The translations under genes were made by a program, and so were the position numbers. Below the pieces are notes generated by a model. That model had not been told where the DNA came from and did no database searches. It was given only the letters and a program-made list of their open reading frames with translations. Positions 11,695-23,445 of a DNA stretch of 64,000 nucleotides are shown one piece after another; the first letter of the stretch is position 1; the number at the start of each line of letters is the position of its first letter. The DNA comes from Paramarasmius palmivorus (Eukaryota > Basidiomycota > Agaricomycetes > Agaricales > Marasmiaceae), in the NCBI GenBank assembly GCA_037176845.1, contig JAYKXP010000068.1:243788-307787 (forward strand). Reading direction: 5' to 3'.

Positions 11695-13744
11695 CTAATC
11701 ATGTTCAGCGTCACCCAACGCATCAACTGAATCATGCTCTTCCCAAGCAACATCGTATTCCACAAGGGAAACCTCGCTCTCTGCAGGGTACTGTTCATTA
11801 CCGAACACACGAATTATGTCAACAACTTCATTGGGAAGGAAATATGGGGCAGATTCAGCGGATAGCTTTGAGGTTCCGAACTCCGGTGGTGTATCGGACT
11901 CGGATGAAGGTTGCACCTCCATTGAATCGTGGTCCGACTCCAGATGTGTTGCACTGTGTTTCCCCATGGATACCGCAGGATCGGGACGCGAAGAAACACG
12001 GCCAAAAGAGGGGGATCTGCTTCTGGACTGGCGATGCCCAAGTGAACTGGGGTAAGGCACCTGGACGACGTAGATCTGGGGTAGTCCCTTCGGGATATGG
12101 TGAGCAGTCGGATACTTCGGAAACTGCGTAGTAGGTGATGGGCTGGGAGAGCTGGGTGTTTCAGAGGCTGTCTGAGCATAAGTGGTAGGTGCTGATACCG
12201 GGACCACAGATGCAGTCTCATCGGTGGCTTGCTGTGAGCTGAAAGAGCTCAATACCAGGGTCTGCGGTAGAGAAACTGTCTGCAACTCGCGATCAGTAGA
12301 GGTTCTTGTTGAACTTGCTAATTCACTTACGAGCCACGCTTGCTTGAAGGCAAAGACGATCCCAATGAAGGGAACCAATAGAGTTACAATGTAGAGGAAG
12401 AGCTTGGGATTGATGTGCAATCTATGACGGACACGCTTGCGCCATATGATAACATCTGAAGGTTGCTCGGAGGTTGACCCAGCGATTGCCACGTAGCTCC
12501 AGTCGTCGTGCGCACAGCACTGATAGGGACAAGGAATCGTAGTTCAGTCGTTAAACGTGAAATGAACTGTAAAATACCCACGGCGATAGTTTGCACCAAC
12601 CCTCCTTTGGGATACATCAGTTTCTGCACGAGTTTGGCTGTTTCGACGTCGTAGACTGCCGCGTGGCCCGAGTCTGTCCCAGCGACGATCCATTCCCCGT
12701 TCCCAACGAACGCGACTTGCTTTGGATATGGAACGATGACTGGCGCACTCCGCTTTAGTGTGTTCAACGGCTCCAGTTTCGACATGGACATGAGTCTGAA
12801 ATCCGACCCGGTGCTTATGACCATTCGATCCCTTGCTGGATCAAGGGCGGCATAAAGCCTTCGGGTTGAAACAGAGTGAGTACGGTGCTCACCAACGGAT
12901 GTCAGGTATGAAAACAAACTTACATTTTCTTTGGCCCCACACTTGAGCGGATATTAAAATCTGATGCTTTTCTTGTCTTCGTTGCACTGACGGAGTGGGG
13001 AATCAATAGTCATTAACAAGTGACGATCGCCTCTTACTCACATTCTGCCTTCACCGTCTCGAGAAAAAGCCCATATGTCGCGTTCGGCGCCAAAACGAAC
13101 ATTCCAGGGTTTGAAACCAGGGTCAAAGGTGAACACAGATTCTTGAATGAATTTGCCGTCCGAGGTCAACTTCCACACGGTGACAGTCTCATTCTCGTGA
13201 GATGTAACGATCCGAGCACAATAATTCGGACTGATGTTGGGATCAGAAACGTGCATGGACGCCACTGGCTTGACAGTGGTCTTTGGATTGGCAGTGCCCA
13301 AGTTCTCGAAGGCCTAAGAAAGGAAGCTGATTTAGAGAATATCATACAGAGAAAATGCATCGGTGACTCACAACTTTGGTCCCGTTGTACTGCCAGGCAA
13401 TCAGGTCGCCATCCAAAGTGCCCAAGAGTAATACATGCCGGGAGGTGGACTCGAAGAATACCCAGGTGCAGACCCCGACCTTGTAACTGTCATATGTTGG
13501 CGATACGAACTTAGGTGGAACGGGAATCGGGTGCGTCGTTGCTACATTCCAAACCCGCAAACCATCTTTTCCTAGCAACGTCTTGGGTCTGAGCAATGTA
13601 CTTAGGAGAAAGATGATGTTATGACTCACCACCTGCAGCTAAAAATTCGCATTTTTCCGAGAATGCAAGCGATGAAACGGAGTCTTGTGGGCCGCAGATA
13701 GTCGCTGCAAGGCGATATTTCTTTCCAAAAGCGAGAGAAACCAT
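11695..13744 (-). CDS. WD40-repeat protein with C-terminal membrane anchor
   Basis: Six exons: 13744-13630, 13571-13372, 13313-13042, 12986-12924, 12858-12582, 12519-11695. They close at 584 codons (583 aa). All introns are GT..AG of about 60 bp. WD-type strands are visible at 'GGKDGLRVWNV', 'GTLDGDLIAWQ', 'NETVTVWKL', 'GTDSGHAAVYDV' and 'SEQPSDVIIWRK', enough for one propeller over residues 1-335. A hydrophobic segment at about 349-367 (LFLYIVTLLVPFIGIVFAF) is followed by a roughly 215-residue Ser/Pro/Thr-rich tail. The layout (cytosolic propeller, single anchor, lumenal or outer tail) resembles Sec12/PREB, the ER exchange factor for Sar1, but I see no Sec12-specific motif. The gene is divergent from the plus-strand gene at 14032, with 287 bp between start codons. 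Confidence 0.8.
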
Positions 13745-14031
13745 TCTGGTTAGGTTGTTCGAGCAAGGAGGAGTATAGCCTAGAGATTGCGATTGAAGCG
13801 ATACCGGTGAAAGAGACCCATGTTACTTATAGGAACTCTGTAGAAAAGGAGAACAAAAGGGCCGAAGCCGCGTTGAAGAATATAACATGAGGCGCGCTTA
13901 GAGCCCACGTGCTGATACCGCGTACAAAGAGACTTTGACTCTTGAGTCCAAGATCCTGACTCTGTGGAAAGTCCTTAAAACACAATGGGATACATTCGTG
14001 CAGCCGTTCTCTCATCAATAACCCCGTCGAT

Positions 14032-15350
14032 ATGCCACCATATAGTCCCCAATATCTACGTACCACCACTCGTAACGCACCCTATCCCTCGCTCCGTACC
14101 CGCTATAGTTCTGAACCAGACTCCAACTTAGAAGAAGTTGCGCGCACGCTCTCTGCCCCTTCTCATCGTCATGTACAACATTCACAAGCCCGATATCAAC
14201 CCGAACCTGGTTCAGCCTCGTATAGCACCGCGGTAGTGGGTCCAACTCCCACCAATAGCCATGCCGATGACCCAGACTCGGACTTGGAGAACGTTGTACG
14301 AAGGGTTTCCACCCCCGTTCATCGCCATGTAACACATTCCTCGCACCGTGTCAGCTCTACCGAGCCGGATTCTGACTTGGAGGACGTCGCTCGCTCAGTT
14401 CCTACCATTCACCGTCATGTACCTTCCTCGTGTTACCCTGAACAAGACAGAGAAGCCATCTCTGAAAAGGTCGATCATGCTCCCTCTCTATCTTCCCATA
14501 ACCACCTATCCAAAGCTGCAAACTCCACTTCTGCCAGTACTTCCAATCGACCGCGGTCGCTGGGACGCCTGGTTGCAGCTAATGCACAAGCCAGCCAGGG
14601 GCAAAGCGAGCAAGATGAAGAGACATGCTTAGATTTTGTGCGTCTTTCGATTGGTATGCCCCTGCCTCCTCTGACAGCCAGCTATCCAGCACGAGGACAT
14701 TGCCGGTATCGCTAAAGATGATGATTCCAAAAGCATCTCCTCCCAGTTATCAGAGAGTAGCGCGTCCGACTACAAAGACAAGGAATTCCTGATCCTCAAA
14801 CCGCCTGGAGAAGTAGGACGACCTAACAATGGAGGTTACACCCTGAAATCAGCTCTCAAATGGCCCGATTCCGATTACAGGGATGTCCATGTGCGTATCT
14901 CACCTTCGTGAAAATTCATCTTCCATTGACTGAACTATGGTTAGAATTTCGTGAAAAAGCAAGTCCCGAAGGTTCTCGATTGCCGGATTCCTTTTAGTGG
15001 ACAACAAAAGGATAAGGTTCTTGTGGTACGGGCGAAGGTCAGTAACTTGTGGTACTGGCGCACATACTGAGCTCATTATTCCTCTCTTTCTCTCTTACAT
15101 ACAGTCCCTCCAAAGGTTTCCGTGGTTGAAAAGGTACCATATGCTTTGGCCCGTGGATGACTTCATCCGGGGTCACCTCAAATACCAGAAGGCAAAGGTT
15201 CAAAGGTCGGACAGAGATAAGAAATACAAAGCAGCAGTTACCATGTTGGAAAGGCAGGAACAAGGACGCGGGAAATCGGGGGCTCGAAGAATTGGGCGTA
15301 ACACTGGCATTAGATCCAGTGCACGCTTGACTGCTAATAAACGCACTTAA
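14032..15350 (+). CDS. unknown protein with three internal repeats, 381 aa
   Basis: Four exons: 14032-14637, 14690-14890, 14945-15037, 15105-15350; 382 codons in frame. The first intron could instead end 12 bases earlier, also in frame. The N-terminal part has three copies of a roughly 45-residue unit with the core 'E/D-PDSDLE-D/N-V-A/V-R' followed by 'HRHV' (near residues 24, 82 and 111). This looks like a disordered repeat with an acidic helix and a basic His-rich end. The C-terminal third is basic: 'RFPWLKRYHMLWPVDDFIRG' is followed by a Lys/Arg-rich tail, which could bind nucleic acid. I do not recognise the family. It shares a 287-bp divergent promoter region with the WD40 gene. Confidence 0.7.
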
Positions 15351-15765
15351 TCGTTGTAGTATGTATACTGTAGATCCAACTTTAAACTTAGTTGCTGTTC
15401 GTTCGCAATATCTTCCGAGAAAAATACTCGATCGTTACCTCCCGATGAGGTACGCTTCCTCCTCATATCTTCCTGCGCCAATTTTACCCGGTCCGAGTTG
15501 TAATTGCATTGTTGTTTTCGCGGGGCAAGATGATCTAGCAAGATAAGATTGATAACATGGACCGACCTTGATCAGTACTTGCAGGGTTCCGTACTACATG
15601 TGCTTGGTACATACGGGTATCTACTAGCTACCACAATACAGGATAAATCCAACTCGCTGCCATACATGCACGTCACCCCAAATCGTCCACTTTTTGATAT
15701 GTTGTCCGTGTTGTATTCGACATTGGATATCCGGAGTCTGGCGGTCTCAAATTGAGTACAAGATA
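15351..15765. other. intergenic, nothing supported
   Basis: No coding model; ends at the Helitron-like terminus. Confidence 0.4.
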
Positions 15766-15906
15766 CTAGAACGCTAACCCGTGCTCCGCACGGTACTAGC
15801 TATACAAATCCGGGAACTTGAAGTCAATGTTGTTAAAGCTGCTAATACTCACCTGTATGCACTTCAAACTAACCTGCAATAACCGTAGGTATGTACTACT
15901 GAGTGA
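15766..15906 (-). mobile_element. short non-autonomous Helitron-like element
   Basis: Read on the minus strand, it ends in a hairpin (CCGTGC-GGA-GCACGG, 15793-15779), nine bases, then CTAG followed by T. This is the canonical Helitron 3' end (hairpin, CTRR, insertion before T). A possible 5' end is TCACTCAGTAGTAC at 15906, preceded by A, giving an A|TC...CTAG|T element of 141 bp. The 3' end is repeated at 50782-50809 with a different loop. The 5' end is uncertain. Confidence 0.5.
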
Positions 15907-16782
15907 TCTTAGAGCGCCGCTCTTAAAGCAAAGAATTTACATGTACCAATCAAAAGAACACCCTGTTGTTTATCAGTCCTTTCATTGCTAGCTCGCTTAG
16001 TACTATACCCATTGATGTCCATCCCGAGACTGCAGACCGTAGTCTTCGGTTGCTTTTCAATACCATTCATCAATACCCGTTACACATTGAAGGTTCTCGA
16101 AGCTTCGAGCGGTTTGCTGATAACTTGCTGATCTTGTAACGGACAAAAGATAATTTCCGAGTTCTAGAATTTTCTCGGCTGTTCTTTGTCTAAGCCGTTT
16201 GTCTTCCATTCTAAATTTCGTATAGTATAGATTACAGAATTTTTTTGAACATTTTTTGGTGAGCAATTTCCGCGGGCGCTTAGTGAGCGTCAGTACTCAG
16301 TCGGAAGTGGTTGAAGTTTACCATTTCATACCTTCAGCCTCAGTAAGCTCAAGTAGTGTAGGAACAAATGGTGAATCAGGAGAGTTTTTAGATTGGCTGC
16401 ATGTCACATACAAATTAATACAGTTATTGATGATACATCCATGACGATGCTGCGAATGCGTGCTACATGAGCCACGCAGATGGACAGCTTGTGATACGAG
16501 GAAACCAAGCTTAGAATGGAGATGTCATACGTTTCGAAGGAAAGAGGTTAACTCGAATTTGTGGTCGGTGCTGGCGCGGGAAATTCAAGATGAGGGATGT
16601 GTCGGGATGTCATCGGAGTCACCGAGCAATGCGAACGCAACACGGCAACAATGAGGACGTGTGAGAACTGCGGCTGATGGTGGGAACGTGATGGAAGCTG
16701 GCCTGATCAACCAAGCTTGGGTGGCGCTGGTGGTGGCTACGGGAAGGGGACTTGAAGGTGTCGCAGAGTTTTGACATACCCT
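15907..16782. other. intergenic, nothing supported
   Basis: No coding model supported; only short frames. Confidence 0.4.
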
Positions 16783-17375
16783 AATGAATGGTGTGGTGAT
16801 GTCGTAGTATTCTTATACTTTGGAATGCTTCACGGGAGTGCCAGAGTTTCTCGTTATTCCAGGAGGCTGACAATAGAGTATCAGCATACTCCGATGGATG
16901 GCGTGTTGGTGTCGTAGTATTTTCATACTTGAAAGGCTTTGTAACAGGAGCGCCAGGGTTCTTGTTACTCTGGGAGGTTGGAAGTTGACCGTAGAGTATT
17001 AGTATACTCTGGTGAGCAGCATGTTGATGTCGTAGTATTACGATACTTGAGAGGGTTTCATGGGAGTGCCAGTTTCTTGTTACTCTGGTGAATGGCATGT
17101 CGGTTGTCGCAGTATTCTGGTACTTGATGTATTCAGAGCTGAGTCAGAGTATATTAACACTGCACAGGCTTCAAGAACGTACCTAGAGTACCAGAATACT
17201 ACCAACCTGCCATCGCCTCGTTATCGCGTCATCCACCTGTGCGCCAGAGTGTATCAATACTGTCGGAGCCTATATCAATGGGCTAGAGTAAACTAATTCC
17301 CTAGGTCCGCAGGTCAGTAAGTATCTTGAAACCCTGGAGTCTGAGGGGGCGTACCCTGAAGTATTTCGATACTGG
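16783..17375. repeat. palindrome array, AGTAT-N4-ATACT
   Basis: Ten copies of a 14-bp dyad, AGTAT-N4-ATACT, start at 16806, 16877, 16916, 16995, 17034, 17111, 17148, 17187, 17248 and 17360. Six are perfect dyads; four differ at one arm position. The N4 centre differs in every perfect copy (TCTT, CAGC, TTTC, TAGT, TACG, TTCG). The left half (16783-17124) is also a degenerate minisatellite of 110-118 bp units, each starting with a GATG(T/G)CGTAGTAT-like block and carrying a CTTGTTACTCTGG-like block. The right half has palindromes without the rest of the unit. No ORF with coding character spans it. Confidence 0.85.
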
Positions 17376-18387
17376 CGGTAGAATCTGCGAACGCGTCGTA
17401 GAATCGCTGTACTTCGCGCATCTGAATAAGCATTTCTCACGCCCTTCCTCTCACTCAAACCGATATATTCCCTCCGCCTGTACAAACCTCCTAGACTCTA
17501 GTTCTCTGATACTCCAAGATATTGAAAGCTAAAATTTGAGGTACGGTAAACTATTTACAATCATAGTTTTGGCTCAAGGGTCATCAAAACGAGCGGGCTC
17601 TCCATCTCACGGTTCCCCGCTCGACTTTCCTTCACCCCAGGCTCGTAGGTTTTATCGGGCGTCAAACCATAACCAGCTCCTTACTTCCCGGCGCACGCCT
17701 GCCAGTTAGGTCTCATGATTCAGGTCTGATTCCTCTTGCTTTGTTTGATAGAGCCTTGCGTCGGTTAACAGTCACAGAGTCAGACGAATCGAGCCTCAAG
17801 GACAGCAAAAATATACAAGAACTGTGCGAGAACAGCGTGAGGGATATTTGCAGCAGATATTAGATATAAAAGCAAGGAGACGCGAGAGCGGGAAAGTGAG
17901 GCAAGCTCCCATACGTTTGCAGTTCTCAGTTCTACTAAAACACCCAACGTTCTTTACTTTCCTGCGATCTCCAAGCGATCTCCAAGTCTCCGCATCACAA
18001 GAATTTACCAGAGAGATCGCCAACAACTCGGAGATGTATAGAACATCACGTTATATATAAGCCTCAGCCTCATGTCCAACATTTCGCACTTTCTAAAGGT
18101 CATTTGCCGAGTAAAGTCTTTCCATGCTGCACAGGAACATAGCAATGTTGCGAATTTCTTCGACTCGGCGGTAAAGCACCAGAGTCACGGGGTTGAGCAC
18201 CGTCACCACGGGGTTGCACGTCTCTTTGTTCTACCCCCCATCTCCAAACCACCACCACCTTCTGACATTCTGCTCATCCTGGTATGTAAATCCCTGGGTA
18301 TTCTCATTCTCATCCTCATTTTAACTCCTTGACCTTTCAAGCATCGCCTGTCGCTCCCAGTCACTAGTAACATCAGTGGCATTCTCA
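17376..18387. other. upstream region of F-box gene 1
   Basis: No coding model. An imperfect hairpin with GAGCGGG and CCCGCTC arms lies at about 17591-17624. Confidence 0.35.
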
Positions 18388-19986
18388 ATGACGCGGAGCA
18401 ACTTCGCTCTGACTGTCCATTTGGACGCAGAAACCAGACAGTTGCTATTTACCAACGAGGTTCCGACTGAGGGCCAAGTACACCAAATTCGAACGGCGCT
18501 ACATCCCCTCGAGAAAGCACTCCATGATATCCACACGGAGATCGCCAATTTACGAGGCACCCTCGAGGTCTTGGGACAGCAGAGAGACAAAATCAAAGCA
18601 GTGATATCGGAATATCACCATATATTCTCCCCCATCCGCCGACTGCCACCTTGCGTGCTCCTAGTCATTTTCGAGCACTATGTGAACAGCCTCCCTTCTA
18701 CCTTTGATAATGTCTACCTTGACAATACTCTGGATCCTCGATGCACAGAAACGCCCTGGAAACTTGGGCAAATTTGCCGACGTTGGCGATACCATGCTTT
18801 GCAAACCTCGACACTGTGGATGAGAATCGGAGCTTATCTTCCTCCATCTGTGTCAAGCGGCACTGTGCAAAAGATACGGGAGCGCCTAATGGTGCAGGTT
18901 TCGCGCGCAAAAGGTCTCCTACTCACCGTGTCGTTGGTGACGCAATGTTGCGCCGCTTCTGCTGTCCCCTTTCTTGCTGGTGTCGCCTCACGGTCCGAGA
19001 AAATTGCCAACCTACGTATTATAGCCAACGTGGAAACGTTTGATGTCCTTGATGGCCTATCGCGTATGGTTATCGGACTCCTCCCTTCTCTCGAAGCTAT
19101 AACAATTAACGTCCACAATGTTGCCGGTCAGCTCGCCCAAATGCCTGTCAAACCCCCTACTCTATTGGGCTTCGTCGATGCTCCTCGGCTCCGCGATGTC
19201 ACCATCGTAGGCGATACCAGCGACTTCACCTCTATTATCAGCCTACCTTGGGGAGAAATTGTCCGGTTCTGCACTTCTTTAGATCAATATATTGGGTTGA
19301 CACTTGGTTTGCCTTTCGAGGTTATACAGTGCGTCACCACAGTGCGCGAACTTTTCATCCGGTATACGATCGCAACAAACGTCGATCACACAATGTCGCA
19401 TTTGACGCTGGATTATCTCCAAATTTTGACCGTTTCGACCGACATGGATGGAGCTCAGACAGTTCTCGAGCTTCTTAAACACGCCACATTTCCAAGCCTA
19501 TGGGACTTCCGGATTTCAACGTCAGAGGAACTTGTTGAGCTGTACCGGTTCCTCAGTCGCCATTCGCATTCCATCACATCCTTCTCGTTTGATCCGCGAG
19601 AGTTTGATCTCGTTCTAAAGGCCCAAATGACCCTGAGATCACTGAGATTTCTGCCAAATCTTCAGTCGCTCACGGCGCATTCAGCTTCCCAAGCCGTGGT
19701 TGATGCTTTGGCAGAAAGATCTGATGATTGGGTTCTTGCTCCTGTACTGGAGAACCTGACGTTTCAGGGTCACATTACCCTTGAGGACGAGGGAAGATTT
19801 CTTAACATGGTCAAAAAGAGATCGGAAGGTACATTGCGGAGGCTAGCTTTGTCTAGGTATCCCAGTCTTTCTCAGCTCAGTCCGGCTTCCTTAAATGGTC
19901 TTCAAGAACTCTCAAACAGTAATGAGTTGTATCTTGGAGAGGCCGGGGCCTCGTGTTTTCCAGAGTGCCTGGACTGCGACCTGTGA
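18388..19986 (+). CDS. F-box-like/LRR protein 1, 532 aa
   Basis: Single exon of 533 codons; the frame is open from a GTG at 18376 but the first ATG is at 18388. Residues 30-75 form a predicted coiled coil. An F-box-like motif follows: 'SPIRRLPPCVLLVIFEHY', then 'PWKLGQICRRWRYHALQTS' and 'LWMRIG', the pattern of the large Agaricomycete F-box-like family. The remaining roughly 380 residues are divergent leucine-rich repeats. Such proteins are expected to be substrate adaptors of SCF ubiquitin ligases through Skp1; the substrate cannot be told. No intron was needed. Confidence 0.8.
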   Translation: MTRSNFALTVHLDAETRQLLFTNEVPTEGQVHQIRTALHPLEKALHDIHTEIANLRGTLEVLGQQRDKIKAVISEYHHIFSPIRRLPPCVLLVIFEHYVNSLPSTFDNVYLDNTLDPRCTETPWKLGQICRRWRYHALQTSTLWMRIGAYLPPSVSSGTVQKIRERLMVQVSRAKGLLLTVSLVTQCCAASAVPFLAGVASRSEKIANLRIIANVETFDVLDGLSRMVIGLLPSLEAITINVHNVAGQLAQMPVKPPTLLGFVDAPRLRDVTIVGDTSDFTSIISLPWGEIVRFCTSLDQYIGLTLGLPFEVIQCVTTVRELFIRYTIATNVDHTMSHLTLDYLQILTVSTDMDGAQTVLELLKHATFPSLWDFRISTSEELVELYRFLSRHSHSITSFSFDPREFDLVLKAQMTLRSLRFLPNLQSLTAHSASQAVVDALAERSDDWVLAPVLENLTFQGHITLEDEGRFLNMVKKRSEGTLRRLALSRYPSLSQLSPASLNGLQELSNSNELYLGEAGASCFPECLDCDL

Positions 19987-20139
19987 CGAGGAACTACGGA
20001 GGTTTGGTCTGCAGTAGATTATAGGTGGACATTGCATACATGCCCAACTTGAGAAGTCTGTGGGGAGTCCCTTGAAGTTTCTGTTATGTTACATCTCTTT
20101 CTTGTTGCCCTGTAATTTGCTAGAGCGCCCAAATGTGAA

Positions 20140-20625
20140 CTCAATCAGACATTTTTATTTTGCGGAAGGACGTCGTAGACACATACCAACAAAGGAGCAC
20201 ACTCTCCACTCAAGCTCGTGTGTGCAGACCTTGACTCAAGACCGCGAGACGAGAATCGAATCAATTCCTCGCCAAGTCTCGGCGTCACATACTGTCTGCG
20301 AGAATTATGAGGTGCATTGGTATCGGAGTGTAATACTTGATACTTACAATTACCGAGACTGTACTAGGGCTCAGCTTGGCCTAGTGAAGTTGGTGCTGGT
20401 CGTGGTCCGTCGTGGTAGGCAGGTAAGAGCTTAAGCGCTTAGGCGCCCGAGTTGTCTCTTGACCGATAACACCCATTACCCGCTTCATCGCAGACCACTA
20501 GGCAGGCGAATGAACTCAAGGTGTCCCCTCTCAGGATGGCTTGCAGCCAATATCCGATGGGAAACTTGAGAACTCATCTTCTGTCAAAGTGAATTGCGCT
20601 CAGGATGGACTGTTTCCGAAGATTC
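20140..20625 (+). repeat. inverted repeat, left copy (partner 43796-44280)
   Basis: A 486-bp segment near-identical to the reverse complement of 43796-44280. Its right part overlaps the direct repeat that begins at about 20524. It contains the block GGATGGCTTGCAGCCAATAT at 20534. No gene content. Confidence 0.85.
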
Positions 20626-21829
20626 GTTTCCCTCTGTCTATCATCGCCAGATCCTGATACACACCCAAGCAATCATTTTTTTCTCTTACCAGCAAAGAGG
20701 CGAGGAAATTCTTATTCTACACGCTCGGAGGGTTTATAGGCGGGGTTTCGGATGGCTAGTCATAGACCTGGTGGTGAATCTGTGAGTCTGCGTCCGAGTA
20801 CTGCCCATCTTATATTGCTCACTGCCTCACTTTCTGTTGCGTCGTCGTCTCGGACATCAATACCATTCTCTATTCTCAAGATCTCCGTGAAACCGTCCCA
20901 ATTGTTGTTCGGCCAATTATACAAGGACGAGTTCAAAGGCCTAGGAATGTCACCAATATGTGCAGACTCGCCGATAGGATTCGGTCTTTGCAGTTGCCAT
21001 CGACGACTCCCGAATGCTAGTGGATTTATTCTGGACAGATCTCCGCAATTCTGATAACAACGCAATAATACCCGTCCGCTATCGATTCGTGAATACAAGA
21101 AAGGCTGTGATACCCCTTTCTGGTATATTACAAGTCTATTACCCCATCATATCAATAATTGTGGAAGGAACTTCGATGTATGTTGAGTGCGTCAAGTTAT
21201 CCTAGCTCTTATGTCAGTTGACCAGGTCGGCAGCGTCTCTTGCGCAGAATCTCTGTTTGACCTCCTTTACTGTCAGGTACATGTGTAGGATCATCGATCA
21301 TCTCTCCAGAGTAGCCAGGAGTGACCTTGGCCCTTGGAAGTTGGCAACTTACGTGACACCGACGGTTTGTCCCTATTTGGATTCTGGCTCGCGCCTATCT
21401 CGACCGACAACAGATGGCTGGCTGTCCATAGCACGAAGTGAGGTTTCTACATCGAGCACGGTTCTGGCTAACGTAGCTTTGTTAAGGGCATTCTCAATGC
21501 TTCAAATATGATATGATATCTATGATCTCCGCCGGTTCTGTCTAGTCGCTTCGGTTTGACTTTGATCCAATAGCGTCCTTTTGAACCCACTCTTACCCAG
21601 TACCATCACGATCCATGACAATCATACATCATGACACGACAAACAACTTCGACGGGAGTGGAAAACGAGCTTCGTAAGCCACTAAAAGTCTGTGTGTGTC
21701 CATCGTTCTGCTCAATTCCGGCTGCTAATAATAGAGAAAACTGATCCTTAGGCCATGTACTTCACCTACGGTATGTCCGAATGCCAAGAGCTTTTGTTCC
21801 CTAGGCTTCTACACCCTTCTCTCCGAAAC
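20524..21829 (+). repeat. direct repeat, copy 1 (partner 50979-52196)
   Basis: About 1.3 kb that matches 50979-52196 in the same orientation with many small indels and substitutions. The two copies are clearly older than the A/B/C repeat copies. Both carry a short frame starting MTRQTTST and a possible exon junction near the end, but neither supports an intact gene. Confidence 0.75.
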
Positions 21830-23445
21830 GTATCGTAATAGAGCAGGAGAGGTTTTGAACCCAAAAGGTGCGCCCGATTCGGATGCTCAGTTTTAGCCGT
21901 CGTATTTGACTGTCCTGTTTCCGGCCTTAGCTTCACAAAATCAATCGGTACCATACCCGGGGCGAAGTGCTCTACCCCTGACTTGCCTCAAAGTTATCGT
22001 TGCTCGGAGAGCGCTGTTCAGCATTCAGTACTCGAGACCTCGAGGAAATTTTGTTACAATGCAAGATTCAAATCATGGCTAGCGTTGGGGCCTTTATACC
22101 AGTACGAAACTATCTTGCAGGTTGTCCGACTTGAACACTCCTATTCCGTAATCAGCGAATGAACCCACATTTGAGTCCGGCACTGGCAAGCCCCAGTGAG
22201 TGAACAAAAGATATCGGTGAGGATCTATCTCGATTAAAATTTTGGCGTACTCAAAATGAAGTGAATGCTAGCCAGCATGATTCGACGACGGCGCCATTCC
22301 AATGGGTCTGTGTCGAACAAGACATTTTGACTATTGGCGGAGAGGAAGCGATTTTATTTATATGTAGGTTAGTTGGTCCACCGGGATGCCATTACGTGCG
22401 TTCGTAAGTGGCTTCCCATTGAAATGCATGCCGGGACAGTGATATTATTGAAATCAATCGAAGATATCTACTGTAAGTGAACGGAATACTCGCATGTGCG
22501 TTGTTCCAACGGTGCTCGGGGTGCTGCGCCATGCATAATCAATCGGCTGGATCTTCGATATCTTCTACTCAACGCGATTGAGAAAGGACCATACCAGGTG
22601 AGTCAAACGACCCCGGTTATACGATGTATGTTGTCGTAAAAGGACATGTCGGAGGATCGGAATGAAGGAATGCATTCAGTGACATGCCCTGATTAACAAC
22701 AACGTTATTCTCTAGCCAACATATCCCTTCTTGACCCATTTCTGCCGCCCAAGCTGACATCTCATTTTGGGTTTGAGAACAGCACTGCTAAAGGCCACCA
22801 TGTACCTAAACATATGCTCTTCCGTTTCTACATTTCATACTATACAAATACACCAGTGCGAACTGTTTCTTGGATTTAAGTTTACTTCCTTCCTGGACGA
22901 AACGCGCCGATTTGTAGCCCGAAATCTCGCGATCATAGGTACACCAGATATTCAGACCATTCGAGGAAGAAGGGACTTGAGACGATCACAGTGAGCTCGA
23001 GGACAATTCATCATGCATTATCATTTACCCTTTGGGGGAACCTTGAAGAGTCTGCGTTCGATCAATCGGGTTCCAACGGCAATAGCCTAAAATACAGAAG
23101 TTGACTCACTATGACTAGAGAAGGCTCTCGTGCTCGCTATTTACAAGTACTCTACCACACGACCCCTTGAGCTTGGAACGTCAAGCCTACCCACTACACG
23201 AGTATGCGGTATCATGTTCATTACTTCATTGGTCACGAAAAGCGCTCGGGCTCCGCATGGGCACAATATTAAAGGTAAGCGCCGCCTTTGTCCGCTAGCT
23301 TTGTTTTCGTCTTCCACCGTTGCGACATCCCAGGTCCGCCGATTCTGACGAGAAAGGACATTTTAACATCCCTCTTCACCCTGTGGGCCCTTTACCGCCG
23401 ACATTTTCTACGCAAAGTGAATAACCGCAATCTTAACCGCAGGAA
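21830..23445. other. gene-free stretch, nothing supported
   Basis: Short frames only. No repeat partner was found elsewhere in the window. Confidence 0.4.

Noticed and set aside
16781..17098. 105-residue minus-strand ORF across the palindrome array
   Set aside because: It is an open frame produced by the minisatellite units and has repeat-driven composition.
16783..17375. CRISPR-like array
   Set aside because: The repeats are short palindromes with irregular spacing in a eukaryotic genome; no cas-like genes.
18376..18387. Start of F-box gene 1 at 18376 and of the 5 kb gene at 5422
   Set aside because: Both are GTG; in-frame ATGs follow at 18388 and 5428.
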